From Lichina pygmaea (taxonomy: Eukaryota; Ascomycota; Lichinomycetes; Lichinales; Lichinaceae), in contig OY730172.1 of assembly GCA_963422465.1 (NCBI GenBank), positions 2,976,001 through 3,040,000 on the forward strand: 64,000 bases of DNA. The letters are read 5' to 3'. The notes beneath the pieces were generated by a model, which was not told the origin of the DNA, ran no database searches, and saw only the letters and a program-made list of their open reading frames with translations. Below are positions 21,808 through 32,350 of this stretch, in pieces. The position numbers and the translations under genes are program-made. Every line of letters starts with the position of its first letter. Positions within the stretch are counted from its first letter, which is position 1.

Positions 21808-22032
21808 AAATTCGATAGATAGTGCTGAAAGAAAGACCTGTGAGGTTGATGATATGATTCACAGGGACACCCTCCTCAAGAAGAGCAAATATACGTGCTT
21901 TCTGCAAGATGCTGATGGCTTTGCTACCCATGGTGTCAGTGATGTGGGTGGTGTCATTCGCAGATTTAGGTGGTGATCTCCAGTCTCATCACTTTTTGGA
22001 GGGATTGCGAATACTTTTGTCGCCGGCTTCCG

Positions 22033-22371
22033 TACGTACGTAGCGAAAGAAGTGGTGTAGGGTCCCAGATGCACCCCTACGTCCTCTCGGTTTCTCGCGC
22101 AAGCGCTCGGAATTTCCTTGGTCCCAGGGCCGTCGTGACAAGGATCACCTTGCGTCATTCTGCAGCGGGTGCAGCCGACCCCACCTGCCGTTCCACCCAG
22201 ACCTCGGTGTGCTTCGCGACCAATTCCTTCAGGACCACATTCACTCTTGGGGAGCCAACAAAAACCTTGGGAAGGCTGAGAGGACGCGGATCATCTTACG
22301 CTTCGAAACTAGCATTGAGGGCGAACGCTGCTAGCAGGGAGACTTTTAAAGCAGCGACACAGATCAAGAAC
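22033..22371 (+). other. Intergenic, 5' region of the YCII-domain gene
   Basis: GC-rich; begins with a CGTACGTACG palindrome at the edge of the Tc1-type element. A plus-strand frame is open upstream of the chosen start at 22372, but shows no conserved motif; a longer N terminus such as a targeting peptide cannot be excluded. Confidence 0.45.
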
Positions 22372-23323
22372 ATGGCGACGAATGACCCCGGCATCGCTAT
22401 CTCCGAGTCCGGTCCGCTCGGCAACACCGGGAGTACGACGGTGATCAGCGCGTCTCGCACTGGCAGGGAATGGTTGGTGATCGCATCTGACCGCGATGGA
22501 GCGCTGCAGCGGCGACTGGAAGTGCGAGAGTACGTCCTGGATCTTCTACTCTCACGCGCTTTCGCTTGCTTTTTCCATGAGCTCTTCAAACAGCTTCAGC
22601 ACTGCCTCTTGCTTGCTCGTCTGCGGATGGCAACAAAGAAGCTCGCGGCCTCGCTTGTCAGATGGTCTTGACGCCCCCCAGGAGCCTTTCTTTCTAACCA
22701 CTCTTTGGTCTTTTCCTGTACATGAACACAGAAATGACGTTCACAGCTTTCCTTGCGGCGACCCACCAAAGTGTGCAGTGAATCACTATATATATGCTTG
22801 CATTGACTCATCTTCCCCTTCAATGTTGCTTCCTACATCTCATTCGCTAAGTCGGTGAACAGCCAACATATTAACAACATGAAACCTCTCGTCAAAGACG
22901 GTGTGGCTAAACTCGGGGGTAAGCGCCTTGCGCCTCCCCCAGCAGTCTATTCAGTTTTGAACTTCTCTACTTTCCTCCTCTGCGCTCCCGATTCCTCTGA
23001 CCTACCTGTTTTAAAGAGATGGCTGACCCGTATCTTCTCCCCTCCTAGGTGCAACACTGGACGCCCATCCAGCTGGTGGAGGACAAACGCCCAAGATGAA
23101 TGGCAGCGTTCTTATCTATGTAGCAGATACAGAAGAGCAGGTGTGGCAGCTGGTCAAAGATGATATCTATACGACAACGGGGGTGTGGGACTCGGACAAG
23201 GTCAGCAGCTTCTGCGTTCTCGTCCCTCAAGCTACAGGTTTTTTTTCTGCCAAGAGCCAGGACAGGCAGGGTCCTTATCAAAGCCATCGTTCGGGGCGCT
23301 TTGATGGCGGTTCATCATCATGA
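22372..23323 (+). CDS. YCII-related domain protein
   Basis: YCII proteins are small dimeric alpha/beta-barrel proteins related to muconolactone isomerases, usually of unknown substrate. Exons read: 22372..22529, 22863..22918 and 23049 onward. The assembled order is REWLVIASDRDGALQRRLEVR, HINNMKPLVKDGVAKLGG, ATLDAHPAGGG, PKMNGSVLIYVADTEEQVW and VKDDIYTTTGVWDSDK, which is the normal order of the family in fungi. Intron 1 is long (333 nt) but ends are GTACGT and CAG; intron 2 is 130 nt. The 3' end is uncertain. Reading on after 23200 gives a non-conserved tail to TGA at 23321-23323. A frame further on (KAIVRGAL, about 23280-23303) looks like the family C terminus but cannot be reached by a clean splice. 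It may be a 3'-end frameshift. Confidence 0.75.
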
Positions 23324-24052
23324 CATGGCTAACCAAGACCGTCTTCGATCGCACACGGAAAGGTGAAGATATATCCGGTGAGTTGCCCCCTTCCTTCCTA
23401 CTCTCAAGACGCACCATCAGTCTCTTCAGTCGGCGTCTACCTCAACTGATAGCTATGATGTCTTCTCGAATACGAAAAGTTCCGCTCGGCGATTCGGGAA
23501 CCGCTCTAGAGACGCCTTTCATCGGTGCGAATCATTTCGGCAGTATCGAAGATTTATAAGCCCAAAGCTCAAGTCCTATTGCTTGTTGATAGACGCAAAG
23601 GATGTTTCAACCCTAGAGCCCCTTGAATTGATATCGTGGATGTATCTCAACTACAATCAATATGACATGAGCATTTCATCGGCATGATATGTTGATCTGA
23701 AGTTTAAGCGTGGCATGTTGAGCTGGGCAGCACTCTCGGAGATGACACCAAGTCATTGTGGGAGTCCAGCAGGGCGTGAAGGGGTAGGTTCGCAGGTTCG
23801 GAAAGGATCTCCAGATACGTACGTAGTACCGTACGGCACGAGGTTCGTAAGCAGATATCTACAAGTATACTGGAGCGGTCGGTGCTTGGACCGAGAGAAA
23901 GATCCTGGGGAATACGTATACTGCTCTGTAGTGGAGTACGGTACGTTACGTACTGCAAGAGTTTTAAGAGTATAGGGTATTACATGTGGCAGCCGCTCTA
24001 GTACGGAGGTACAGTACATACGTTACGAGTATGCTTGCAGTCACGAACCACG
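23324..24052. other. Intergenic
   Basis: No gene recognised. 23815-24030 is rich in GTAC palindromes (ACGTACGTAGTACCGTACGG and similar). Confidence 0.5.
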
Positions 24053-24054
24053 TA

Positions 24055-24730
24055 CGGAAGCCCGCGACAAAAGTATTCGCAATCCCGCCAAAAAGTGACG
24101 AGACTGTAGGTCACCGCCCAAACCTGCCCACTGACACCACCCAAATCACTGACACTATGGGCAACAAAACCATCAGCATTGTGCAGAAAGCATGTGTACT
24201 TGCTCTTCTTGAGGAGAGTGTCCCTGTGAATCATATCATCAATCTCACAGGTCTTTCTTCATTCCAGCACTATCTATTGAATTCATCAGCATGTGTACAA
24301 GCATAGTGTCAGGAGCTAGTTGCCCGACCGGGCGCTTAGTCATCGTGACCTCTGACTAGGCAGGCGGGTGCAGCCGCATTTATCTATCGCTAGTACAGAG
24401 AGTAGTAGTCTTTTGGCTCAGTTCGCTTTAGCCTACTCCGTACGGCACCGCGCGACACATAGCTACAATTCAGTCACCAATACAGTCTTCATGAGGACCC
24501 AAAGATGTAGTGGCATCAGAGGAAGAAGAAGAGAAGTAGCAGAGTGACAAGAGCTCAGATTGGGAAGATGACTAGTCACAAGACTCAAGACCCAAGAATT
24601 CTGGTGGTGGAGAAGAGGACCAGCGATAATAGCAACAAGAACTCAGATTAGGAGGAGAAACGCGGGTGTGTCTCACGAATTTTGTTGCCCCCATACAAAT
24701 GATTGCGAATACTTTTGTCGCGAGCTTCCG
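24055..24730 (+). mobile_element. Short Tc1-type element (internally deleted) related to 20772-22032
   Basis: Terminal inverted repeats CGGAAGC(C/T)CGCGACAAAAG continue to about 30 bases, with TA on both sides (24053-24054, 24731-24732). After a spacer it encodes MGNKTISIVQKACVLALLEE and VNHIINLTGLS, the same helix-turn-helix as the element at 20772-22032. It then breaks up; most of the transposase is gone. A 151-bp solo LTR is inserted at 24307. Length without it is about 520 bp, so it is a MITE-sized derivative. Confidence 0.83.
24307..24457. repeat. Very short solo LTR (151 bp, TRIM/SMART-like)
   Basis: Starts TGTCAGGAGC and ends GCGCGACA, flanked by CATAG on both sides (24302-24306, 24458-24462). 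The flanking sequence continues the transposase frame of the surrounding element. LTRs this short are typical of miniature LTR retrotransposons. No internal sequence remains. Confidence 0.78.
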
Positions 24731-24960
24731 TACTGTACCCCTGAATGTTACTCAGCAGAGACAACGTCTTTTATGATCGTCGCTTCCAAGACGTTAAATT
24801 ACGTACTCGTACTGTGCGTGCAGTACGGAGTACGTAGATACTTAAAGACTCGTACAGTACGTATATGCTACAGCAGAGACTTCGAGCGCGTGGAATTGGA
24901 CCGCTAAGCTCAAGTCCGGCAAATGAACAAGCCAGGAGCACGGCCAAGCCACGGATCATA

Positions 24961-27456
24961 ATGACGGCTCGTAAAAACCAATTGAAGGAGTTGGAAGAGC
25001 AAGTTGATATCGTCGATGCTACTCAAGCAATCAACTCGGCCTACCATGTCCATGGCTGGCTGGGAGGTTTCGAGGGCGTTGATCTACTCCTGTCAACATA
25101 CATAAGCCCAATCGCCGTGGCTGCCCGAGCGGAAGAGCTTCGACTGGACGTGAGCAAGGGCCTGTGTCCGATCCAGGTCTCCGTCTTGACCGGTCAAGGC
25201 CCTGTGGAATGCATGATCAAAGACTCGGCCGAGGCGTATGGCGGGACTCTCTCGACTCAGATCGTGGGCCTCACCCTTTGCGCCCTTTTCCATGAATGCG
25301 ATCAGCGCGATGCGTTGATGGTGTTTATGAAGGCCATGGTGCCGTATTTCTTCGAGGGCTTGGACGAGGTGGTCGACGACCTGCAGACGCAGATCAACGA
25401 CAATTTCGACCGGATATACAATGAAGGGGCTGCCCGCTGCCTGACGGACCGCTTCAGGTGCGCAGTGGCCGACTTGGACAACCATGGCGGAGACCGGGCA
25501 TACCTACGAGAGTATTCCAGAATCGATTTCATTGCCGACCCTCATCCGTCTGAGGTGTCCATGTTAGGAGGCTTCCTGAAGTGGATCACCCAGTACAAGA
25601 AGGGAACGTACTTCACCAGGAGTGGCCTGGTAGCCCGGGTAGCGGCCTGCCTGAAAGTGGTCGGGTACCCCATTGGCTCCATCCAGACCGCTACAGGGAC
25701 CGATGATCCCGAGCTCCCACCCAAAGATACTGGCTTGATCCCCGTCGTGGTCGTGCTCGGTGGCTCCAGCCTGTACGATCCACTACAGCTCGGACACGAT
25801 GAGGTCATGGGGGGTTGGTACGCGGATCATTATAGCCACCAGTCGGTAGGGCGTATGCTTGTGGCCGCTCTCGGCTATCAGTCGGATATCAGCCCTGAAT
25901 TCCTCCAGAGGGAATTTGAATACATCTACGACTACCTCGAAGAATACCTGGTCATCACATACGAGGCGTGCGATGACGCGGTCGCGGCCCCCAGGGCGAC
26001 GGCGGACTGGTCGAGAGAGCCGCCACTGTGCGAGGAGGACGACGAATACTACCGCATGGTCGCACTCGCCGAACTCTACTTCCCTAGCTCGGGAGAATAC
26101 ATCGCGCACTGCTACAGGGCCATCACCAGCCGGCAAGCGTACGAAGAGATTTTGGACAACCAGGCGATCATGGGCGTCTTCGATCATCCGTTCCCGGAGA
26201 GCCTGGCCTTGTTCCGCGCGATCACGGCTGCCATCGCCATCTCAATCGCGAGCCGTCTCGCGCCCGACACGTTCAAAGACACCGAGCACTGCGTCAGCCT
26301 GGACCTTGGAGACGACAATTGGCTCCAGGACTTCGGCGACATCGTTGAAGAGCTGTTAGGCCCGGACGACGACGGCAAGAAGGGGCTGGAGTTTCACAAG
26401 GCGGTCGGAGTGGTTGCCGCTGTCCACACCGCGGCACAGATCGAAGAGGTCAGGTCGACCAGGTCGAACGTGATAGGTTATCGCACCGCAGTCTATTCGG
26501 TTGTGCCGTCCTTACTGGTCAAGATGGCCCCCTCGAGGGACGCGCTTGGGCTGTGTTGTCTTGATGGATTCCTGGGCAACATAAGAACCAACAAGAAGGG
26601 CATTGTTAGGAGCTCATCTACTGTAAGGCTGTATCAGGCTTGGCATCCTTCCGACGTGGACAACGGCTCGTTGGATCCTCCCACTTCCGGCACCGACCCT
26701 CCCACGATCGAGCCTCCCGACGTCCCTATGACGCTACATCTTGGGGCTCCGGCCTGGCACGGGAGTTCTGCGTTGTGTCTCCGTGGTAAGGCTGGAAAGA
26801 CCGTCGCAGGCGAAGCCAGCATCGTGGACGTTCTCGCAGTCCTTGCCGCCAGCCTACGGGAACCGCAAGTCTGCACTCACCAGATCCCTTGCAAGATCAA
26901 CGTCATCAACACAAACGTGAGCACGTGGATCGCCGGCGGACACACCAAGCCGGCGAGGCGATATCAGGTCACGTACGTGCCCGTCCACCGCCACGGCCCC
27001 TCGGCTCTTTTCTTCGCCGGACAGGCAGCCCAGTTTGGCGCGAGGATCATCTACCGATGCGTCGAATGCGCCGTCGTACGACGTAAATCGCACGAATGTG
27101 TCCTTTGCCCAGACTGCCGGACATGTCATGATTGTTGGTCGGGTCCAAGCTCCGGTGGGCATCAGCTCCTCAATGAAGGCGGTGATGCCAACCAGGGGGG
27201 CGAAGAAGGAGATGAGCACGAGAATGGCGAAGGAGACCATGATCCGGCTACGACCGATGATGAAGATCAGGGCAACAACACTCCGATCACGGCGACCACA
27301 GGAGATGATTGGGAGGATATCGAAGGGGACGAGCCGAGCACCACCAGCAGCGGCACTGATGAGTTCGAATTCGCGTATGGCGATTTCGGAAAGGTGCCCG
27401 TGACGGTGTTGATTGGCTACCACTCGTCCCAAGATCACGATTCCAACGCTGCCTGA
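24961..27456 (+). CDS. Orphan intron-less protein, 831 aa, Cys-rich near the C terminus
   Basis: I do not recognise this protein. The frame is open from 24865, but I prefer ATG 24961 (MTARKNQLKELEEQ); the upstream residues are low-complexity and the next ATG follows a short leader. Residues 1 to about 640 look globular and acidic, with motifs such as VDIVDATQAINSAYHVHGWL and LGGSSLYDPLQLG. A Pro/Ser/Thr linker follows (about 26670-26730). Then a Cys cluster at 27055-27150 (CVECAVV, HECVLCPDCRTCHDCW) could bind zinc. The tail is strongly acidic (DDEDQGN, DDWEDIEGDE). No signal peptide or membrane segment is evident. The coding sequence is GC-rich and keeps CpG, unlike the surrounding repeats, so it looks selected. 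It lies in a transposon-rich island, 230 bases from a Tc1-type element. Confidence 0.8.
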   Translation: MTARKNQLKELEEQVDIVDATQAINSAYHVHGWLGGFEGVDLLLSTYISPIAVAARAEELRLDVSKGLCPIQVSVLTGQGPVECMIKDSAEAYGGTLSTQIVGLTLCALFHECDQRDALMVFMKAMVPYFFEGLDEVVDDLQTQINDNFDRIYNEGAARCLTDRFRCAVADLDNHGGDRAYLREYSRIDFIADPHPSEVSMLGGFLKWITQYKKGTYFTRSGLVARVAACLKVVGYPIGSIQTATGTDDPELPPKDTGLIPVVVVLGGSSLYDPLQLGHDEVMGGWYADHYSHQSVGRMLVAALGYQSDISPEFLQREFEYIYDYLEEYLVITYEACDDAVAAPRATADWSREPPLCEEDDEYYRMVALAELYFPSSGEYIAHCYRAITSRQAYEEILDNQAIMGVFDHPFPESLALFRAITAAIAISIASRLAPDTFKDTEHCVSLDLGDDNWLQDFGDIVEELLGPDDDGKKGLEFHKAVGVVAAVHTAAQIEEVRSTRSNVIGYRTAVYSVVPSLLVKMAPSRDALGLCCLDGFLGNIRTNKKGIVRSSSTVRLYQAWHPSDVDNGSLDPPTSGTDPPTIEPPDVPMTLHLGAPAWHGSSALCLRGKAGKTVAGEASIVDVLAVLAASLREPQVCTHQIPCKINVINTNVSTWIAGGHTKPARRYQVTYVPVHRHGPSALFFAGQAAQFGARIIYRCVECAVVRRKSHECVLCPDCRTCHDCWSGPSSGGHQLLNEGGDANQGGEEGDEHENGEGDHDPATTDDEDQGNNTPITATTGDDWEDIEGDEPSTTSSGTDEFEFAYGDFGKVPVTVLIGYHSSQDHDSNAA

Positions 27457-28110
27457 GCATGAGGACAGGGAAGAAGGTGAGGCTGAGGAACAGCGACGGT
27501 GGGACACGACAGCTGTGAACAGATCCAGGCTGCTTGTCAGCGCGCGGCGTCATGAAAATCCCCTGTCTTACATGACCTCGGCTTTGGCAGCGAGCGAGGA
27601 CTGGTCTCCACTCCCACCCTCCGGTTGACCACATTGTACCCATCATATCCTCTCCTCCGGCAGCCTTTGACATTAATATTATCATTGTAGCAAGTGGCTT
27701 TTAATGCATGTACGTACTACAAGTACTGTATTGAGGCATTCGCCGTCGGCCAGACACATCGTCCCAATAAGCGGTCTCTTGATCACTCTAACCTACCGTG
27801 CCTACATGCTGTCTCGCAGTCTATGTCCAAATCAATGACATAACATCGTACTCACAGTAGTGGCACTCAACCAGACTAATCATCAAAAAGTGGATACATA
27901 AACGTAGTCCAGGTGCTCTGATCATTCGATGTTCAACGCGGTGACGTCCAACATCATAGTACGTTGGATACAAGTACACTATGTAGTTACTAACAGTACC
28001 CGTGCCGGGGGAAAGGGGTGGCGTCCTGGACATACAGCGTCACGACACAAGTCTGACATACGTACGCCCCTACGTGCTTTTGGTCACAAGAGTCATAAGT
28101 ATTACTGGTA
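27457..28110. other. Intergenic, between the orphan gene and the repeat block
   Basis: No gene recognised. It probably holds the 3' end of the orphan gene; AT-rich sequence at 27670-27690 could serve for polyadenylation. The right edge is the tail of a minus-strand LINE. Confidence 0.5.
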
Positions 28111-28696
28111 TTTTTTTATTTTACTTTATTTGATTCTTACACTGGTAGTAGCTTTACAGCCATGCAGATCTTCTAGCTAATAGTAAACTTCTTCAGAAAA
28201 CCTTTGAAGAAATAAAAACTGAAGGCAGGGTGTGACTAGAGGATGTAACAAAAAAGATCTTGAAGTTTCTGGTAAGAGAAAAAGATCTAGGTATTAGATT
28301 GGGAATAGTGGAGTTTGAAAGCCAGATTAAACTGGTTCAGTCTTTTCAAAGACATGAACTAGTACAAGAACTTCTGTAGAAGCTCTGGGTTTGAAATAAT
28401 AGTGGTGAAGTCTTGAGGATTAAAAGAAACTTATTGTCTGTCTTGAATAAAGAGAGCATGAAAAGATGATATACTTTGCAGTTTCTTCTGCTTGGCCACA
28501 CACACATAGAGGGGTAGGGAAGTCAGGAACTCCAGCTCTGAAAAGAAAACTTACTAGACTAATTCTTCCAGTCCTGATTTGCAGTAGTAGACTTGGCTCA
28601 GCTTTCTGTAACTCTTTGTAGAGCTTCAGATTGTTTTTGTGTAGCTTTTGACAGAAAGTCTGCCAGCCTGGGTAGCTTCTTCTTTTCTTCTCTTCC
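28111..28696 (-). mobile_element. 5'-truncated LINE family 1, copy D
   Basis: Reverse complement of the last 590 bases of family 1: A-rich tail at 28111, GTAAGAATCAAATAAAG, 3' UTR, then the C-terminal codons of ORF2 back to the region around 18690 of copy A. Stops and indels interrupt the frame. No target duplication found. Confidence 0.85.
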
Positions 28697-28821
28697 TATT
28701 CATCTTAATAAGAAAAAAACTTTGAATAGCCACAACCAGCTTTGTAGAGAAAGCTTGCACACTCCACTCAGAGCTACAGCAACTTATAGAAGTAGCCAGT
28801 CCCACTGCTGATAAGACCCAG

Positions 28822-29863
28822 GTGAACAGAGGACTACTCTGGCAGATCACCAGACACCTGCAGGCATCAATCACACAGACTGAGACCTCCAACACCAGTG
28901 CTGCAACACCACCTGCCCACCACAACACCACTGAGCCCACCCCAAGAACTATCCTTAAGGTGGTTCAGTGTATTGAACAACAACTGGATACTGGCCTACC
29001 ACCTCCCAATAGTGACAACTCCTACACAGTGGCAGTCCAGCAAGACACCACCATGCACCCAGCCCCACAGCAACAACAACTGCCTTCACTACTGCAGTCT
29101 ACAGCACCCCCCCAGTGCAAGTTCAAAACTATTATAGTCTACACCAGAGACTCAGATCAGGTGGCAGGCCTACAGTGGGTAGCCTGCAAGAAGCTTCTGA
29201 AGCACATCCAGATGGCTGGTGGCCACACCTCACAGATCATCAAGATCTGCCATATAACAAGTGGTGACTTGCTTATCAGAACACAGACAGAGGCAGCCCA
29301 CCAGAACCTTGAGAAGGATACAACATGGCTGGAACAGGTGGCCCCCTCTGTGATCATCAAGAGGTGTACCTACACAGTTGCTGCCCACAGTATTCAGATC
29401 ACCAGTGTGAACACAGTGTCAGAGCTGGACTATTAAGACTCTGCTACAGCAGAACTGGTGACTACACCTGGAGCTTTGCATCAAACAGCTCACCTGGCCC
29501 AAATCTGTAGAAGGCAAACACTACTCTATATTGCACATCAACACCTACAATGTGGCAGCAGCCAACCACCTACTCAACAAAAAGCTAATCAAGAACTTGG
29601 AGATCCACACCTGTGAGGTGTACAACAGGGCTGCCCACCTTACACAGTGCTTCCACTGCCAGACTTACAGTCATGTTGCCAGAGCATGCAGAAACATAAC
29701 CAAATATACCTACTGCACTGGAGAGCACTTCTCTGGAGGGTGCAGAAGAACTGACAACCTCTTGAAAACAAAGTGCACCAACTGCCACAGAGCAGGCCAC
29801 TCAGCCTGGATGAAGGTGTGCCTAGTCTGTGACTGGAAGATTGAACAACTCCAGACTATTTGA
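28822..29863 (+). pseudogene. ORF1 remnant of LINE copy E (CCHC knuckles)
   Basis: Two main frames, 28822-29436 and 29531-29863, separated by a stop and frame change. The second has three knuckle-like units: CFHCQTYSHVARAC, CTGEHFSGGC and CTNCHRAGHSAWMKVC. The layout (three knuckles at the C terminus) matches family 1 ORF1, although sequence identity is low. Confidence 0.75.
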
Positions 29864-30350
29864 ATAAGCACCCCAGCAAGATTCTGCAAAACCCAGAAGT
29901 GAAGCCAGATATGATCAGGTGTCCAGTCACCAGCTCACCAGAGATCCCCAACAGCAACCTCCCCTCCCCAGCCCACCACACACACAAACTCTACCCACAT
30001 ACCCCTACCTTCCCACCCCCAGTTGCCAGCAACCACCCAGCACCCCCCACCCCCTCAGCAGATATTGAAAAGAACCTGTGAAGGCAGTGATTCTCTAACC
30101 TCTTCTGGCCACAACAGTAGCAGTAGTAGTAGTGACAACAGCCACACAGCCACTGTTTCCACAGCAGCCAGGCAGCCCAGTAACACCCCAGTGGCTGGAC
30201 CTCAAGCTCCGCAGATCTTGGAAGTTCTCCAGACACTCCCTGGGGCAGCCCCCTCTTCCCTCTCTTCCTGCTTAGTCAGAGCAGTATTAGCAGCTTCCAG
30301 GCAGACACTATCACTCTGCAGAACCACTGCCCTCACACTGACAAATACCT

Positions 30351-32345
30351 GTGAGCCCCCACCTCTGGATCCTGCAGTACAACATCTGTAAAGAAAAGAA
30401 CAGCACTATAGCCCCTATGCTCCACAGACCTGTAGTGGCTGCAGAGCTGGATGTTATCATGATACAGAAACTGTGGCAGAACCTCTTTTGTCAGATGTCT
30501 TTCAATCTTCTGGACAGCAGATTCTATTTAGTCTACACACCAACACCCCACACCAGAGTCTGTTTCTACATCAATAGCCATCTAGATTCTGACTGCTGGG
30601 AGATAGACAATACTGGCAATCCTGACATCACCACACTCTCTCTGCACACTATGTGTGGGAATACTCTGGCCACTGTCCAGATACACAATATCTACAACCT
30701 CTCCCTCTGCCACTGAACAGTGATGGAAGTGCTGGTGATCAACAAGCTGGCAGCACATCTTCAAGCTACCCCTGACAGACTACATGTAGTGGTGGAAGAC
30801 TTCAACCTACACCACCTATCTTGAGGAGGCCACTGATACCTCACATGACATGTGGCAGTGGACAGACTTCTTGACATAGTTGCAGAATCAGGTCTTCACC
30901 CCACTCTTTCTCTGGACACTATCACATGGAGAGCATGCTCTCTGGAGAGTAAAATTAACCACATCTTTGTGTCTGCAGCACTCACTCTCTGGGTAATCAC
31001 CTGCCAGCTGGTGGACTACTGGGAGAAGTTGTCAGATCACAGGCCTATCCTCACACACCTTGACCTGGCAACAACAGAAGAGACTTCAAGACTCTGACAG
31101 ACCTGGCAACACACTGACACATCTCAACTCAGGGCAACCTTCTGAAGACTGATAGTGGAGTGTCTGTGGCCTCACCTAGAGATGACTGAGAGTCTAGACA
31201 AGGTGGTAGAACTTATCAACTCTGCTATCCAAACAGCTGTGGAGATAGCTACTCTATAGTCTCAACACTCAACCTGAGCCTGACCCAGCTGGACACCAGT
31301 CTGCAGGGAAGCACTGGCAAGTGTGAAGACAGTACACCAACAGTGGTGCACCACCCAGACAGCCTGGGACTGGTGGGACTACCAACACAAGAAACATGAG
31401 AAGGTGCAGTGCATCAGGAAGACTATGACAACAGAGTTCTGCAAGACAGTACAAAAGATAACCAGGAAGCTGGCAGGTCTCTGGCAGCTGGCCAGATAGG
31501 GCTGCCTGGCTTTCTCCACCTTCCCCCCAGCTCTCCAGTTCCTCCCTCTCTGAGACTCACTTACAGGAACTCTGCAGACTGATGCTGAAGCCAAGGTGGC
31601 CACCCTACAACATGTCTTCTTCCCAGAGCTCCAGTCTGCTGACCTTACAGATACCCACAACTAGAACTATCTGGCACTGGTCAAGGACACCCTGCCTATC
31701 ACAGCAGCAGAACTGAAAAAGACTGTCTTCAACCTAGCACTAGACAAAGCACCAGACCCCAACAGTATCCCACACCACATTCTCCAGCTTCTATACAAAG
31801 ATACTGCAGGCTACCTACACAACTTGTTCAACACATACCTGCAGCAAGACCACCACCCCCACTGCTTCAGGATAGTAACAACAATTGCCCTACACAAGCC
31901 AGCCAAACCAGACTACAAAGAGCTGAAGGTCTGGTGCCTAATCACTCTTCTCAACACTCTCAGGAAAGCACTGGAAGCTATTGTCACTTGGAGAATCTGC
32001 TACATTGCTGAACACTACAACCTGCTCTCCCAGACACAATACAGGTACTGCAGACAACACAACACCACCACAGCCCTGGAGCTACTGATGGAACAGGTCC
32101 ACACAGTGTGGGGTCAAGACTGTGACAAGATGGCCACACTGCTCAGTCTGGACATAGCTGCAGTCTTCCCCAATATATCACACCAACAGCTACTGCACAT
32201 TCTCTGGTGAGACTGTGTACTAACAGCACTTTTCAATGTGAGAATGTTACCAGTAGTGTGCTCAGGTGACTGCTTGGTGGGAAGAATCAAGTGTGTTGCT
32301 AGAATTGTTCACTGGTCTCCAAGAAGAACAGCAAGAGTGGCTCTA
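30351..32345 (+). pseudogene. ORF2 remnant of LINE copy E (endonuclease and RT)
   Basis: The N terminus LQYNICKEKN and a later SDHRPILTHLDLA are endonuclease motifs; the LQEPW site reads IQKLWQ, so the catalytic Glu is lost. The RT begins near 31640 and reaches LLSLDIAAVFPNISHQQ before the sequence is cut. At least ten in-frame stops lie between. The RT active-site block is missing. Confidence 0.82.
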
Positions 32346-32350
32346 TATAC

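Larger units (their letters stand above)
20772..22032 (-). mobile_element. Tc1/mariner-type element, truncated, with a solo LTR and a SINE inside
   Basis: The intact end at 22001-22032 reads, in minus sense, CGGAAGCCGGCGACAAAAG and is followed by TA (22033-22034). It matches the ends of the 24055-24730 element. The minus strand encodes the start of a transposase: MGSKAISILQKARIFALL, a helix-turn-helix (VNHIINLTGLS), and a segment whose frame would read GTP-TG-PKAL but has TGA twice where CGA is expected. The gene is split by the SINE (21368-21807) and the solo LTR (20934-21314) and ends abruptly at unit X. The other terminus and the catalytic domain are missing. Confidence 0.8.
28697..32350 (+). 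mobile_element. LINE family 2-related element, copy E, CpG-depleted and broken
   Basis: Runs from ORF1 into the RT domain and is then cut by LINE copy F at about 32350. Its RT blocks align with the CpG-rich family 2 copy at 2990 (DKAPDPNSIPHHILQLLYKD against DKAPGPDGIPHRILRLLHED). Almost every CpG has been lost, with many in-frame stops. ORF1 and endonuclease regions are present here only, so this copy shows what the missing 5' part of family 2 looks like. Confidence 0.83.

Noticed and set aside
21585-21818. 77-aa frame across SINE copy 1 and the matching frame at 44464
   Set aside because: The sequence is a SINE with pol III boxes; the frame has no protein features and differs between copies in a non-coding manner.
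24865-24960. Upstream ATG (24865) as the start of the orphan gene
   Set aside because: The added residues are low-complexity and directly abut the Tc1-type element; ATG 24961 is followed by sequence that looks like the start of the globular part. Not excluded.
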